DNA of 64,000 nucleotides, from positions 1,426,001-1,490,000 of the forward strand of contig NZ_JAMTCR010000002.1 of the NCBI RefSeq assembly GCF_024171945.1, in the 5' to 3' direction. The notes beneath the pieces were generated by a model that was not told where the DNA came from, searched no databases, and was given only the letters and a program-made list of their open reading frames with translations. Source of the stretch: Actinokineospora globicatena (GTDB lineage Bacteria > Actinomycetota > Actinomycetes > Mycobacteriales > Pseudonocardiaceae). The position numbers and the translations under genes were made by a program. Each line of letters begins with the position of its first letter. Positions within the stretch are counted from its first letter, which is position 1. This document shows positions 1 to 9,183 of the stretch, piece by piece.

Positions 1-145
1 GCAACTGGTGTGGGGGTTGCGCTTGCGGTGGGTGGGTGGGGGCGCGGGTGATGGGGTGGGTGTGGGCTGGGAGTTGGGTGCGCGTTGTGTTGGGAACGGG
101 CGTTTGGGGTGGTGCGGTTCGAGGAGGGGGTGGGGGGTGGTGGGG
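1..145. other. G/T-rich non-coding flank
   Basis: No supportable gene. The plus strand is almost pure G and T, with four G-runs close together at 30-48, a potential G-quadruplex. It lies just 3' of the DUF2505 gene, which reads on the minus strand, so it would be in the C-rich sense of that gene's 3' end. The open frames here have repetitive Gly/Trp/Val composition and no codon bias. Confidence 0.5.
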
Positions 146-631
146 TCACTGGGACTCGGTGAAGGCGGCTTCGGCGGTGAGGAGGTCGTGGATGTGGGTG
201 GCGATGGCGGATTCGATTTTTCCGCCGATCAGCGGGATGCGGACCTTCACCTCGGCGGCGGTGTGCAGTTCGCTGCCGGTTGGGGTGGTGGTGAGGGTGT
301 AGGTCCCGTTGACCTCGCCGGGGACGCCGGTGACTGTTGCCTTGGTGGTGCCGGTGAAGCCTTGGGTGGCGGGCCGCCAGGTCTCGGTGCGTTCGACGAC
401 CAGGTCGCCCTTGACGATGGTGCGGATGGCTGAGGGGAGCTTGGTTGAGTCGATGCCCTGGCGCAGGCGGTAGCGCACTGTCTCGCCGGTGGTCTCGAGG
501 TCGACGAGGGTGGCGTCCTTGCCGCCGATGGCGCGCAGGCGGGACTCGAGGAACGCGCGGTCGACCAGGCGGGCGTGCACGGTGGCTGCCGGGGCGGTGA
601 ACGCGGCGCGGTGCTCGATACGGCTGGTCAT
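146..631 (-). CDS. DUF2505 family protein
   Basis: A 161-residue protein of the DUF2505 family, whose members are thought to have a START/SRPBCC-like ligand-binding fold; no reaction is known. It opens MTSRIEHRAAFTAPAATVHA, typical of the family, and has no signal peptide or membrane segment. The ATG (complement of 629-631) is 20 bases from the murB start, so the two genes share a very short divergent promoter. M. tuberculosis keeps the same pair (Rv0481c beside murB, Rv0482). The family assignment is from recognition of the sequence pattern; function is unknown. Confidence 0.85.
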   Translation of the reverse strand: MTSRIEHRAAFTAPAATVHARLVDRAFLESRLRAIGGKDATLVDLETTGETVRYRLRQGIDSTKLPSAIRTIVKGDLVVERTETWRPATQGFTGTTKATVTGVPGEVNGTYTLTTTPTGSELHTAAEVKVRIPLIGGKIESAIATHIHDLLTAEAAFTESQ

Positions 632-650
632 GTGCGGGAGGTTACCGTTG

Positions 651-1745
651 GTGCCCGTGACCAGCCTTCCCCTCGGCGCCGACGTTCGTTCCGGTGTCCC
701 GCTGTCCGGCTACACCACGCTGCGGCTGGGTGGACCCGCGGCCAGATTCGTCACCGCGGGCTCGGCCGCGGAGGTGGTGGACGCCGTCAAGGCGGTCGAC
801 CGGAGCGGGGAACCGCTGCTCGTGCTCGGTGGCGGGTCCAACCTGGTCATCGGGGACCTCGGGTTCGACGGGACGGTCGTGCTCGTCGCCAACCACGGGA
901 GCAAGATCGACTGCGTTGAGCCGGGGCGGGTCCAATTGACCGTCGAGGCCGGTGAGGACTGGGACACCGTCGTCGCCGGGACGGTGGAGGCCGGGTTGGG
1001 TGGGCTGGAGTGCCTGTCCGGGATCCCCGGGCTGGTCGGGGCCACGCCGGTGCAGAACGTCGGCGCGTACGGGGTCGAGGTGTCGCAGGTGCTCGTCTCG
1101 GTCGACCTGCTCGACCGGGCCACCGGCGAGGTCAGGACCCTGCGGACCGACGAACTCGGGCTGGACTACCGGACGAGCGTCCTCAAGGGCACCGACCGGG
1201 CCGTGGTGCTGCGGGCGCGGTTCGAGCTGTCCGACGACGGGTTGTCCGCGCCGGTCCGCTACACCGAGCTGGCCAGGGCGCTCGGGGTCCGGCAGGACGA
1301 GCGGGTCCCGGTGGCGGACGCTCGGGCCGCGGTGCTGGACCTGCGGCGCGGCAAGGGCATGGTGCTCGACCCGATCGACCACGACACGTGGAGCGCCGGG
1401 TCGTTCTTCACCAACCCGATCATCCCGCTCCCGGCGGTCGACGACGTCCTCGCCCGGATCGTCGCCGTCGTCGGGCCGGAGACCACCGTCCCCCGGTACC
1501 CGGCCGGGCCGGGGGCCGCCAAGCTGTCCGCCGCCTGGCTGATCGAGCGGGCCGGGTTCGGCAAGGGCTTCGCGCGCGGGCCGGTCGGGTTGTCGACCAA
1601 GCACACCCTCGCCCTCACCAACCGCGGGTCGGCCACCACCGCGGACCTCCTGGCGCTGGCCAAGCAGGTCCGCGATGGCGTGCACACCGCGTTCGGGGTC
1701 GCGCTGCACCCGGAGCCGATCCTGATCAACTGCGCGCTGACCTGA
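651..1745 (+). CDS. murB: UDP-N-acetylenolpyruvoylglucosamine reductase
   Basis: MurB reduces UDP-GlcNAc-enolpyruvate to UDP-MurNAc with NADPH and FAD, the second committed step of cytoplasmic peptidoglycan precursor synthesis. The 364 residues show the FAD-binding part (YTTLRLGGPAA near 20, GGGSNLV near 60), then SGIPGLVGATPVQNVGAYG, YRTSVLKG, the catalytic-serine motif GSFFTNP (Ser about 251) and the final acidic motif LHPEPIL. The open frame runs further upstream, but the GTG at 651 follows a GGGAGG (635-640) and does not run into the divergent gene; GTG 657 is also possible. It converges with the SDR gene, 12 bases away. L,D-transpeptidase and MshA genes follow. Confidence 0.95.
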   Translation: MPVTSLPLGADVRSGVPLSGYTTLRLGGPAARFVTAGSAAEVVDAVKAVDRSGEPLLVLGGGSNLVIGDLGFDGTVVLVANHGSKIDCVEPGRVQLTVEAGEDWDTVVAGTVEAGLGGLECLSGIPGLVGATPVQNVGAYGVEVSQVLVSVDLLDRATGEVRTLRTDELGLDYRTSVLKGTDRAVVLRARFELSDDGLSAPVRYTELARALGVRQDERVPVADARAAVLDLRRGKGMVLDPIDHDTWSAGSFFTNPIIPLPAVDDVLARIVAVVGPETTVPRYPAGPGAAKLSAAWLIERAGFGKGFARGPVGLSTKHTLALTNRGSATTADLLALAKQVRDGVHTAFGVALHPEPILINCALT

Positions 1746-1757
1746 GTCCCGGGTACG

Positions 1758-2492
1758 TCAGCCGGTGCGGTGCGCCCGGGTCGCGGAGGCCTGGGCCCTG
1801 GGCTTGAGGACGATCTGGTCCAGGTTCACGTGCGGGGGCCGGGTCAGGGCGAACGCGATCACCTCGGCGACGTCGTCGGCGGTGAGCGGCGTGATGCCCT
1901 CGTAGACCTTGTTCGCGCGGGTGGTGTCGCCGTTGAACCTGACCAGGGAGAACTCGGTCTCCACCATGCCGGGCAGGACCTCGGTGAACCGGACGGGCTC
2001 GCCGAGGTGCTCGCCGCGCAGGGTGCGGTGCAGGGCGGACTGGGCGTGCTTGGCCGCGGTGTAGCCGGAACCGCCGTCGTAGACCTCGATGGCCGCGATG
2101 GAGGTGACGGTCACCACGTGGCCGTTGCCGGAGGCGATCAGCTTGGGCAGCAGCGCCTTGGTGACCCGCAGCGTGCCGAGCACATTGGCCTCGTACATCC
2201 AGTTCCAGTTGTCCTCGTCGGCCGCGTCGACGCGCTCGAGGCCCTTGGCACCACCGGCGTTGTTCACCAACGCGTGGCACTCTGGAACCCGGTCGGCGAA
2301 CGCCGCGACTGAGGCGGGGTCCGTCACGTCCAGTTCGATCGCGGTGCCGCCTACCGAGTCGGCGACCTCGGTGAGCCGGTCCAGCCGCCGGGCGCCGAGC
2401 ACCACGTGGAAACCGGCCGCGGCGAGGTGGCGGGCGGTGGCCGCGCCGATGCCCGCGCTCGCCCCGGTGACTACTGCGATTGGCTTGTTCAC
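1758..2492 (-). CDS. SDR family NADP-dependent oxidoreductase
   Basis: A 244-residue short-chain dehydrogenase/reductase. TGASAGIG near residue 8 is the glycine-rich cofactor loop, ARRLDR near 35 suggests NADP preference, NNAGG follows near 80, and YTAAKHA carries the Tyr-x3-Lys catalytic pair. The set resembles the YdfG/3-hydroxy acid dehydrogenase group, but the substrate cannot be read from sequence. The frame is open to 2597; GTG at 2492 is chosen because it puts the Rossmann loop at the usual distance from the N terminus. It is divergent from the L,D-transpeptidase gene and corresponds in position to Rv0484c. Confidence 0.9.
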   Translation of the reverse strand: MNKPIAVVTGASAGIGAATARHLAAAGFHVVLGARRLDRLTEVADSVGGTAIELDVTDPASVAAFADRVPECHALVNNAGGAKGLERVDAADEDNWNWMYEANVLGTLRVTKALLPKLIASGNGHVVTVTSIAAIEVYDGGSGYTAAKHAQSALHRTLRGEHLGEPVRFTEVLPGMVETEFSLVRFNGDTTRANKVYEGITPLTADDVAEVIAFALTRPPHVNLDQIVLKPRAQASATRAHRTG

Positions 2493-2632
2493 GGTTGTCG
2501 ATCCTGCCCCGCGACCGCGTGCGGGGACCGGGCGCGGGACTATGAGCACTGTCACACCCGACGTGGCGCACCCCATCGCCACCCGGGCGTCCTTCATCGG
2601 TGGGGGAAAGACTAGACACTGGAGGTTCCACG

Positions 2633-3832
2633 GTGAGACGACCGGCTTCGAAGGTCAGGACCAACGGCATCCTCGGTGCCCTTGCCCTGGTCCTCGCGCT
2701 GCTCGCCGGCTGCACCTCGGAGCAACCGGGGACACCGGGCGGCGGTGGGGGTGGCGGGGACGGCGGCCAGCAGCAGGCGGCCGAACCCAAGGCGAAGCTG
2801 ACCGCGAGCCTCGCCGCGGACGCCGCCGACGTGCCGCCGGGGGACCCGCTCAAGATCAGCGTCACCGACGGCGCCATCGACTCGGTCCAGGTGCTCAGCC
2901 CGGACGGCAAGGCGGTCAAGGGCGCGGTGGCGCAGGACAAGCTCTCCTGGGCCTCGGCCGAGGTGTTCGGGTACGCCAAGAAGTACACCTACACCGCCGC
3001 GGCCACCGGGTCCGACGGCAAGAAGGTGGAGCTCAAGGGCGCGTTCACCACGCTGCAGCCCGCCAAGACCCCGCGCGCGACGATCAACCCGGCCGACAAC
3101 GCCACCGTCGGTGTCGGCATGCCGATCAGCGTGAAGTTCCCCGAGGGCAAGGTCACCGACAAGGCCGCGGTGGAGAAGGCGCTCGCCGTCGAGACCTCCA
3201 AGCAGGTCGAGGGTTCCTGGGCCTGGCTCAACGACCAGCAGGTCGACTGGCGGCCCAAGGAGTACTGGCCCTCGGGCACCAAGGTCACCGTCACCGCGAA
3301 GCTCTACGGGCTGGCCTACGGCGGCGGCGCCTACGGCAAGGCGGACCTGACCACCTCGTTCACCATCGGCCGCAACCAGGTCGTCAAGGTCAACACCCCG
3401 GACCACAAGATGAACGTCTACCGGGACGGCAAGCTCACCGCGAGCTACCCCTCCAGCAACGGCAAGGACGCCGACCCGGACCTGAACACGCCCAACGGCA
3501 CGCTGATCGTCATGCAGAAGGACCCGATCGGCGACTTCTCCAACCCGCGCTACGGCTACACCAACGTCAAGAAGAAGTGGGCCGTGCGGATCTCCAACCA
3601 CGGCGAGTTCATCCACGAGAACGAGGAGAACCGCGGCAACATCGGCAAGGCCAACACCTCGCACGGCTGCGTGAACCTGCTCGAGCCCGACGCCAAGGCC
3701 TACTTCGACTCGGCGCTCATCGGCGACCCGGTGGAGATCACCGGCTCCAAGGCGAACATGCCCACCAGTTCCGACGTCTTCGACTGGCTGATCCCGTGGA
3801 GCCAGTGGCAGAAGATGTCGGCGCTGCGTTGA
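2633..3832 (+). CDS. L,D-transpeptidase lipoprotein (Ig-like + YkuD domains)
   Basis: A 399-residue exported enzyme expected to make 3-3 cross-links in peptidoglycan. The N terminus is a lipoprotein signal with lipobox LLAGC, followed by a Gly-rich linker, two Ig-like domains (about 60-140 and 145-245), and a YkuD catalytic domain. The catalytic motif SHGCVNL places the nucleophile at Cys346, with the conserved His in SNHGEF upstream. This is the mycobacterial Ldt architecture; the position matches Rv0483 (lprQ/LdtMt5). GTG 2633 is chosen because GGAGG lies at 2621-2625 and the signal peptide then starts at once. Confidence 0.93.
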   Translation: MRRPASKVRTNGILGALALVLALLAGCTSEQPGTPGGGGGGGDGGQQQAAEPKAKLTASLAADAADVPPGDPLKISVTDGAIDSVQVLSPDGKAVKGAVAQDKLSWASAEVFGYAKKYTYTAAATGSDGKKVELKGAFTTLQPAKTPRATINPADNATVGVGMPISVKFPEGKVTDKAAVEKALAVETSKQVEGSWAWLNDQQVDWRPKEYWPSGTKVTVTAKLYGLAYGGGAYGKADLTTSFTIGRNQVVKVNTPDHKMNVYRDGKLTASYPSSNGKDADPDLNTPNGTLIVMQKDPIGDFSNPRYGYTNVKKKWAVRISNHGEFIHENEENRGNIGKANTSHGCVNLLEPDAKAYFDSALIGDPVEITGSKANMPTSSDVFDWLIPWSQWQKMSALR

Positions 3833-4659
3833 CCCACTCCGTGCTCGGTGCGGGCGGCACCAGGTTGGCCGTCCGCACCGCCGGGGACCCCGCCGCGCCG
3901 CCCATCGTGTTCGTGCACGGCTGGGCCCAGTCCAGCCGCTGCTGGGCGGCCCAGTTCGCCGATCCGGCGTTGGCCGTGGCACACCACCTGATCGCCGTCG
4001 ACCTGCGCGGGCACGGCGAGTCAGACGTTCCGGACAGCGGCTACGACGAGTCCGCCGTGTGGGCCGAGGACCTGGCCGCTGTGCTGGCGTTCGCGGGCGT
4101 GCCCGCGGTGCTCGTCGGCTGGTCCTACGGCGGTCTGGTGATCACCGACTACGTGCGCGAACGCGGCTGCGCCGACCTCGCGGCCATCGTCCTGGTCGGC
4201 GCGATCACCGAGATCGGCAAGGGCCACCCGGGCGGTCGGATCGGTCCGGCAATGGCCGCGGCCTTGCCCGGAGCGTTCGCCGAGGACCCCGCGGTGGCCA
4301 TCCCCGCTGTCGCGTCCCTCACAGTCGGGATGACCGCCGAGCCCGTCGCCGGTGCTCTCGCGCAGTCCTGGCTCGGCGACTCGCTGCGGGTGCCGCCCGC
4401 GGTCAGGAAGGCGTTGTTCAGGCGCGATGTGGCCAGCGCGGACGTGCTGGCGTCGATCACCGTGCCCACCACCGTGGTGCACGGGACCGCTGACGCGGTG
4501 GTCGATCCTGCCGGTGCCGAGTTTTCGGCGGGGAAGATTCCCGGTGCCACACTGCGTTGGTTCCCACGGGTCGGGCACGCGCCCTTCGCCGAACGGGTCG
4601 ATGAGTTCAACGGTGTGCTCCGCCAAGCCGCTCCGGCCGCGGAGGGCCGGAAGGGGTGA
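3829..4659 (+). CDS. alpha/beta-fold hydrolase
   Basis: A 276-residue alpha/beta hydrolase with FVHGWAQS (oxyanion region), GWSYGG (nucleophile Ser99), GTADAVVD (acid) and VGHAPF (catalytic His), so the triad looks complete. Substrate unknown; esterase, lactonase and haloperoxidase-type enzymes share these motifs. The chosen TTG overlaps the preceding transpeptidase stop (TTGA), which would couple translation; GTG 3841 is the alternative and would lose four residues. The gene sits in a close run with mshA (7 bases on) and ybjN, so it may be co-transcribed with mycothiol synthesis, but nothing in the sequence ties it to that pathway. Confidence 0.85.
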   Translation: MTHSVLGAGGTRLAVRTAGDPAAPPIVFVHGWAQSSRCWAAQFADPALAVAHHLIAVDLRGHGESDVPDSGYDESAVWAEDLAAVLAFAGVPAVLVGWSYGGLVITDYVRERGCADLAAIVLVGAITEIGKGHPGGRIGPAMAAALPGAFAEDPAVAIPAVASLTVGMTAEPVAGALAQSWLGDSLRVPPAVRKALFRRDVASADVLASITVPTTVVHGTADAVVDPAGAEFSAGKIPGATLRWFPRVGHAPFAERVDEFNGVLRQAAPAAEGRKG

Positions 4660-4666
4660 ATCCGGG

Positions 4667-5959
4667 GTGACTCCCACGCAGCTGCGCAGGCCTCGCCGCA
4701 TCGCGGTCCTGTCAGTGCACACGTCCCCGTTGGAGCAGCCCGGCACGGGGGACGCGGGCGGGATGAACGTCTACATCACCGAGACGACGACGCGGATGGC
4801 GCAGCGCGGCATCGCCGTCGAGGTGTTCACCCGGGCCACCGCCTCCGACCTGCCGCCGGTCGTCGAACTCGCCCCCGGGGTGCTGGTGCGGCACGTCTCG
4901 GCAGGCCCGTTCGAGGGCTTGCAGCGCGCTGAGCTGCCGGACCAGCTGTGCCCGTTCACCGCGGGCGTGCTGCGCGCCGAGGCCAGGCACGAGCCGGGCC
5001 ACTACGAGCTGGTGCACTCGCACTACTGGCTGTCCGGGCAGGTCGGCTGGCTGGCCCGCAAGCGCTGGGGGGTGCCGCTGGTGCACACCGCGCACACCCT
5101 GGCCAAGGTCAAGAACGCCGCGCTCGCCGCTGGGGACTCCCCGGAGCCGCTGGTGCGGGTGCTCGGCGAGCAGCAGGTGGTCGACGAGGCCGACCAGCTG
5201 ATCGCCAACACCGCCGTGGAGGCCGCGCAGCTCGTCGAGCTCTACGACGCGGCACCGGAGAAGGTCCGCACCATCGCGCCGGGGGTCGACCTGGACCGCT
5301 TCCGCCCCGGTGACCGGGCCGCCGCGCGGGCCAGGCTGCGGCTGCCCCAGGACGCCGTGGTGGTGGCCTTCGTCGGCCGCATCCAGCCGCTGAAGGCGCC
5401 GGACGTGCTGCTGCACGCCGCCGCCGAGCTGATCGCCAGGGGCACCGTGGCCAGGGACAAGCTGGTCGTCCTGGTCGCGGGCGGGCCGTCGGGCACCGGT
5501 CTCGACCAGCCCGCCGCCCTGCAGGACCTGGCCGTCGCGCTGGGCATCACCGACGTGGTGCGGTTCCTGCCGCCGCAATCCGGCGCCGCGCTGGCCACCG
5601 TCTACCGCGCCGCCGACGTGGTCGCCGTGCCCAGCCACAACGAGAGCTTCGGCCTGGTCGCCCTGGAGGCCCAGGCCTGCGGGACACCCGTGGTCGCCGC
5701 CGCCGTCGGCGGGTTGCCGGTCGCGGTCGCCGACCGGGTCTCCGGCCTGCTGGTCGACGGGCACGCCACCACCGACTGGGCCGACTCGCTCGGCCGCCTG
5801 GTCACCGCCCCCGGGCTGCGCGCCGAGCTCGGCGTCGGCGCGGTGCGGCACGCCAGGGCGTTCTCCTGGGACCGCACGACCGACGCGCTCATCGCCGCCT
5901 ACGTCGAGGCCGACCACGTGCTGCGGTACGCCTCCGCGCGTGCTGAGGTGGCGGTGTGA
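4667..5959 (+). CDS. mshA: D-inositol-3-phosphate glycosyltransferase
   Basis: MshA transfers GlcNAc from UDP-GlcNAc to 1-L-myo-inositol-1-phosphate, the first step of mycothiol synthesis. The 430-residue GT-B (GT4) enzyme shows the MshA N-terminal block [20 protein letters not shown], acceptor-domain motif [24 protein letters not shown] at the start of the donor domain, and the E-x7-E motif ESFGLVALE near 325. GTG at 4667 follows GGGG and fits homolog length. Its stop overlaps the ybjN-type start by four bases. Mycothiol is restricted to actinobacteria, which supports the taxonomic placement. Confidence 0.96.
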   Translation: MTPTQLRRPRRIAVLSVHTSPLEQPGTGDAGGMNVYITETTTRMAQRGIAVEVFTRATASDLPPVVELAPGVLVRHVSAGPFEGLQRAELPDQLCPFTAGVLRAEARHEPGHYELVHSHYWLSGQVGWLARKRWGVPLVHTAHTLAKVKNAALAAGDSPEPLVRVLGEQQVVDEADQLIANTAVEAAQLVELYDAAPEKVRTIAPGVDLDRFRPGDRAAARARLRLPQDAVVVAFVGRIQPLKAPDVLLHAAAELIARGTVARDKLVVLVAGGPSGTGLDQPAALQDLAVALGITDVVRFLPPQSGAALATVYRAADVVAVPSHNESFGLVALEAQACGTPVVAAAVGGLPVAVADRVSGLLVDGHATTDWADSLGRLVTAPGLRAELGVGAVRHARAFSWDRTTDALIAAYVEADHVLRYASARAEVAV

Positions 5960-6486
5960 CGGATGCGCATTCACTCGACCAGGTCATCGCGGACGCGCTC
6001 ACCGAACGGGAGCTGGACTACGAGCGGCCCCAGCCGGGGCGGTTCCACGTCACCCTCCCCGGGATCAAGAAGCAGCGCACCAATTGCTGGCTCATCCTGG
6101 GCCGCCACGCGCTGAGCGTGGAGGCGTTCGTGTGCCGGGCGCCGGACGAGGCGCACGAGGAGGTCTACCGCTTCCTGCTGCGCCGCAACGCCCGGCTCTA
6201 CGGCGTGCACTACACCGTCGACCGGTTGGGTGACATCTACCTGGTTGGCAAGGTCAGCCACGCCGCGGTGAGCGCCGACGAGCTCGACCGGCTGCTCGGC
6301 CAGGTCCTCGAGGCGGCCGACGGCGACTTCAACACGCTGCTGGAGATCGGGTTCGCCTCGGCGATCCGCCGCGAGTGGGACTGGCGGACCTCGCGCGGCG
6401 AGTCGCTCGCCAACCTGCAGGCCTTCGCCCACCTGCTCGAACCGGCCGGACAACGGGCCCGTGTCGCAGACGAGGCCGACTCGTGA
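5956..6486 (+). CDS. YbjN domain-containing protein
   Basis: A 176-residue soluble YbjN-family protein, matching Rv0487 directly after mshA in mycobacteria. The YbjN fold resembles type III secretion chaperones; in E. coli YbjN is linked to stress and motility, but no biochemical role is set in actinobacteria. Visible blocks are [32 protein letters not shown] and [20 protein letters not shown] overlaps the mshA stop (GTGA), implying an operon and translational coupling. A link to thiol metabolism is only an inference from this conserved pairing. Confidence 0.88.
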   Translation: MTDAHSLDQVIADALTERELDYERPQPGRFHVTLPGIKKQRTNCWLILGRHALSVEAFVCRAPDEAHEEVYRFLLRRNARLYGVHYTVDRLGDIYLVGKVSHAAVSADELDRLLGQVLEAADGDFNTLLEIGFASAIRREWDWRTSRGESLANLQAFAHLLEPAGQRARVADEADS

Positions 6487-6561
6487 TCACCCCCGCCGCA
6501 ACGCCCTGACCCGCCCGTCTCGTCTGCATGCCAGACGGACAGCGCGAGAGGGGAGCTCGAC

Positions 6562-7500
6562 ATGGTGATAGGGAAAGTCGGATTAGCCGGGTTGCTGTTG
6601 GTGGCGGGTGCCTTCGCGGCGGGGTGCACGTCCAGCGAGAGCATGTCCTCCGGCGCCGCCGCCCCCGCACCCGCGATGCGGCAGGAGCCCGGCGGACCGG
6701 GTGACTACACGGCCGACTCCGCGACCGGGGGCAAGGCCGCGGCGCAGTCCGCGCCGACCGAGGCCAACGGGCAGCCGCAGGAACAGCCCCGGGTCACCCA
6801 GCCGGGCGTCGACCGCAAGCTCGTCCGCACCGCGACGGTGGAGCTGACCGCGGGCAAGGTGTCCGACGCCGCCGACCAAGTGCGCGACGCGGTGACCTCC
6901 GAGGGCGGGTTCTCCGGCCAGGAGCAGGTCAACGACCGGTACGCGACGCTGACCCTGCACGTGCCGTCCGACCGGCTGGACAAGGCGCTGGAGAAGATCA
7001 CCGCCGCCGGGCAGGTCCGCAACCGGGCGCAGACCGCGCAGGACGTCACCGAGCAGGTCGTGGACGTGGAGAGCCGGATCGAGACCCAGCGGGCCAGCCT
7101 GGCCCGGGTGCGCGCACTGCTCGACCGCGCGGGCACCATCTCGGAGATCGTGCAGCTCGAGGGTGAGGTCACCCGGCGCGAGGCCGAGTTGGAGTCGCTG
7201 CTCAAGCGGCGCGAGGCGCTGGCGGGCAGCGTGGCGCTCTCGACGGTCACCGTGCGGATCAGCGTCGACGGGGCGGCGCCGCCGGTCACCGAGGACGACG
7301 ACTCGTTCCTCGGGGCGCTCGCGACCGGCTGGCGGGCGTTCCTGGACGCCGGGTCGTTCGTGCTGCGCGTGGTCGGCACGGTCCTGCCGTTCGCCGTCGT
7401 GCTCGGCGTCCCGGCCTACCTGCTGTGGCGCGCCCGGCGGCGCAACCGACCCGCGGTGACCGCACCGCCCGCGGTAGCAGTACCGGCGACTGAGAACTAA
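6562..7500 (+). CDS. DUF4349 domain-containing lipoprotein
   Basis: A 312-residue envelope protein. A lipoprotein signal with AFAAGC leads to a Ser/Ala/Pro-rich linker (20-80). The DUF4349 domain (about 85-235) includes RKLVRTATVELT and a long helical, probably coiled-coil, segment between the repeated TLTLHV/VALSTVTVRI strands. Near the C terminus is one membrane helix (about 258-285) followed by an Arg-rich tail. It is therefore anchored at both ends. Function of DUF4349 is unknown. A good GAGGGGAG ribosome site precedes the ATG, and the stop codon abuts the tandem-repeat array. Confidence 0.88.
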   Translation: MVIGKVGLAGLLLVAGAFAAGCTSSESMSSGAAAPAPAMRQEPGGPGDYTADSATGGKAAAQSAPTEANGQPQEQPRVTQPGVDRKLVRTATVELTAGKVSDAADQVRDAVTSEGGFSGQEQVNDRYATLTLHVPSDRLDKALEKITAAGQVRNRAQTAQDVTEQVVDVESRIETQRASLARVRALLDRAGTISEIVQLEGEVTRREAELESLLKRREALAGSVALSTVTVRISVDGAAPPVTEDDDSFLGALATGWRAFLDAGSFVLRVVGTVLPFAVVLGVPAYLLWRARRRNRPAVTAPPAVAVPATEN

Positions 7501-7708
7501 TCCCGAAGCTGCCGGTTGTGAGTCGCGGGGCGGTTCGAGCGCACGGGCGCAGTCGCGTTCCCGAAGCTGCTGGTTTGGCTGAGTTTGTGAGTCGCGGGGC
7601 GGTTCGAGCGCACGGGCGCAGTCGCGTTCCCGAAGCTGCTGGTTCTTGAAGGTGTGAGTCGCGGGGCGGTTCGAGCGAGGGGGAGTCGCGTTCCCGAACC
7701 GCCCCGCG
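7501..7708. repeat. three-copy tandem repeat ending in a perfect stem-loop
   Basis: Three consecutive units start TCCCGAAGCTGCYGGTT and end CAGTCGCGT or AGTCGCGT, at 7501-7558, 7559-7627 and 7628-7691. Each holds the block GAGTCGCGGGGCGGTTCGAG; the short stretch after TGGTT differs in length and sequence. The third unit runs into CGAACCGCCCCGCG (7695-7708), which pairs perfectly over 14 bases with 7660-7673. The array begins right after the DUF4349 stop codon, so the final stem-loop may serve as its terminator. Confidence 0.8.
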
Positions 7709-8124
7709 GCTGCCCGCTGCGTCCCGTGGCGGGGGGCACCCGGGAGCCTCGCGGGTCGCGGCTCGGCAGGGGAGTCGAGCCGCGCGGGGCGCCGCCCAGA
7801 TCAGGGAGTGCGTGGGAGCTGACCCGGGGCGCCTATAGGTCAACTTGGCAGAAGCCGGAGCACCGCACAAGGCCGACACTTACGCCATTCGTGTCTGTCG
7901 CAGACCGTTAGTAACTATTCGGTCACGGAAGTCGGTGATCCGACAACTATCCGTGCCTTTGGCGGCGTTTGGGGGTACAAGCTGGGCCAAATCGGGTGTC
8001 ACTCGATCGGGAGCACCGCCGACTGGCGCAACCAGCGCACCCCTTCAGTCCAGACCGACCGTCGGGTCCGATGGTGAGTAGCGGCACACCGGGCGGGCCC
8101 GCCCGGGTCTGGCAGGCTTTCGCC
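7709..8124. other. long leader/intergenic region before gpmA
   Basis: No gene supported. The first part is GC-rich; around 7830-8000 composition becomes distinctly less GC-rich, as in a promoter or leader. There is a nested inverted repeat: CACGGA 7924-7929 with TCCGTG 7950-7955, enclosing GTCGG 7931-7935 with CCGAC 7940-7944. AT-richer boxes such as GTTAGTAACTATT (7909-7920) lie just upstream. These may be the promoter and a structured leader of gpmA; I do not recognise a known riboswitch class. Confidence 0.45.
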
Positions 8125-8871
8125 ATGGCCATCGGAACCTTGGTGCTGCTCCGCCACGGCGAGAGCGTGTGGAACGCGCTGAACCTGTTCACCGGTTGGG
8201 TGGACGTCGCCCTCTCCGAGAAGGGGGTGGCCGAGGCGTCCCGCGGCGGTGAGCTGCTGCGCGACGCGGGCATCCTCCCGGACGTGGTGCACACCTCGCT
8301 GCAGCGCCGCGCGATCAACACCGCCCACCTCGCCCTGGACGCGGCCGACCGGCTGTGGATCCCGGTCAAGCGCGACTGGCGGCTCAACGAGCGGCACTAC
8401 GGCGCGCTGCAGGGCAAGGACAAGAAGCAGACCCTGGCGGAGTTCGGCGAGGAGCAGTTCATGCTCTGGCGCCGCTCCTACGACGTGCCGCCGCCGCCGA
8501 TCGAGCCGGGCGCCGAGTTCAGCCAGGACGGCGACCCGCGCTACGCCCACCTCGGGTCGGCCGCGCCGCGCACCGAGTGCCTCAAGGACGTCGTGGCCCG
8601 GCTCGTCCCGTACTGGGAGACCGAGATCGTCCCCGACCTGCGCGCGGGCAAGACCGTGCTGGTCGCCGCGCACGGCAACTCGCTGCGGGCGCTCGTCAAG
8701 CACCTCGACGGGGTCTCCGACGCCGACATCGCCGGTCTGAACATCCCGACCGGCATCCCGCTGCGCTACGACCTCGACGAGGCGCTCAAGCCGACCAACC
8801 CCGGCGGCACCTACCTCGACCCGGCCGCCGCGACGGCCGCGATCAGCGCGGTGGCGAACCAGGGTCGTTAG
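8125..8871 (+). CDS. gpmA: 2,3-bisphosphoglycerate-dependent phosphoglycerate mutase
   Basis: Interconverts 3- and 2-phosphoglycerate in glycolysis and gluconeogenesis through a phosphohistidine. The 248 residues match the usual length. [10 protein letters not shown] holds the phosphorylated His11; [25 protein letters not shown] and the second-histidine motif [14 protein letters not shown] are all present. ATG 8125 is chosen over the upstream in-frame open stretch because homologs begin a few residues before LLRHGES. The gene stands alone between a long leader and a strong 3' hairpin. It precedes senX3-regX3 as in mycobacteria (Rv0489-Rv0491). Confidence 0.96.
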   Translation: MAIGTLVLLRHGESVWNALNLFTGWVDVALSEKGVAEASRGGELLRDAGILPDVVHTSLQRRAINTAHLALDAADRLWIPVKRDWRLNERHYGALQGKDKKQTLAEFGEEQFMLWRRSYDVPPPPIEPGAEFSQDGDPRYAHLGSAAPRTECLKDVVARLVPYWETEIVPDLRAGKTVLVAAHGNSLRALVKHLDGVSDADIAGLNIPTGIPLRYDLDEALKPTNPGGTYLDPAAATAAISAVANQGR

Positions 8872-8886
8872 GACCGAGTGGACTGA

Positions 8887-8944
8887 CGGACCGGACGAAG
8901 TGGACGCCCAAGCGGGTGTTGGAGTGTCCACTTCGGCCGGTCCG
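8887..8944 (+). terminator. hairpin downstream of gpmA
   Basis: Arms 8887-8905 and 8926-8944 pair over 19 bases with one mismatch (left arm CGGACCGGACGAAGTGGAC), loop of 20. There is no T tract, as is common for actinobacterial intrinsic terminators. It lies 15 bases after the gpmA stop and well before senX3. Confidence 0.65.
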
Positions 8945-9183
8945 CTCGCGTCGACACGGCGGGCAGTCGTCGACCCGGTGGTGATCCCCCCAACGGACGG
9001 TTTACCCCTGACGGTGCCGTCGCCCATACGCACGGAGCCCGATGGTTACTGGCCAGTAGGACACGATCGAGTGAACTAGGCTTGGCCGGGTGGGGAACAA
9101 GCGGGCCCAACGGTGTCGGCACGGTCACCAATGCCGTTCCCGGGCTGGTCAAACCGGCGGGGGCCCTGCCTACGATCCTCGGT
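8945..9183. promoter_or_regulatory. senX3-regX3 upstream region
   Basis: Non-coding stretch between the gpmA terminator and senX3. A GTTTACCCCTG at 9000-9010 resembles one half of a PHO-box-type direct repeat, but no proper second half follows. Sequence near 9050-9080 (ACTGGCCAGTAGG, GTGAACTAGG) is the most promoter-like. If translation of SenX3 begins at the in-frame TTG 9082, the last third of this region would be coding. Confidence 0.35.

Noticed and set aside
7501-7708. CRISPR-like array
   Set aside because: Repeats are longer than the spacers, spacers are short and unequal, only three units, and no cas genes nearby.
7286-7879. 197-residue minus-strand frame across the repeat array
   Set aside because: It reads through the tandem repeats (giving repeated SGTRLRPCARTAPRLT) and into the end of the DUF4349 gene; a by-product of GC-rich repeats.
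9000-9010. PHO-box / RegX3 site (GTTTACCCCTG) upstream of senX3
   Set aside because: Only one half resembles the 11-base repeat; no second copy in phase, so not supported as an operator.
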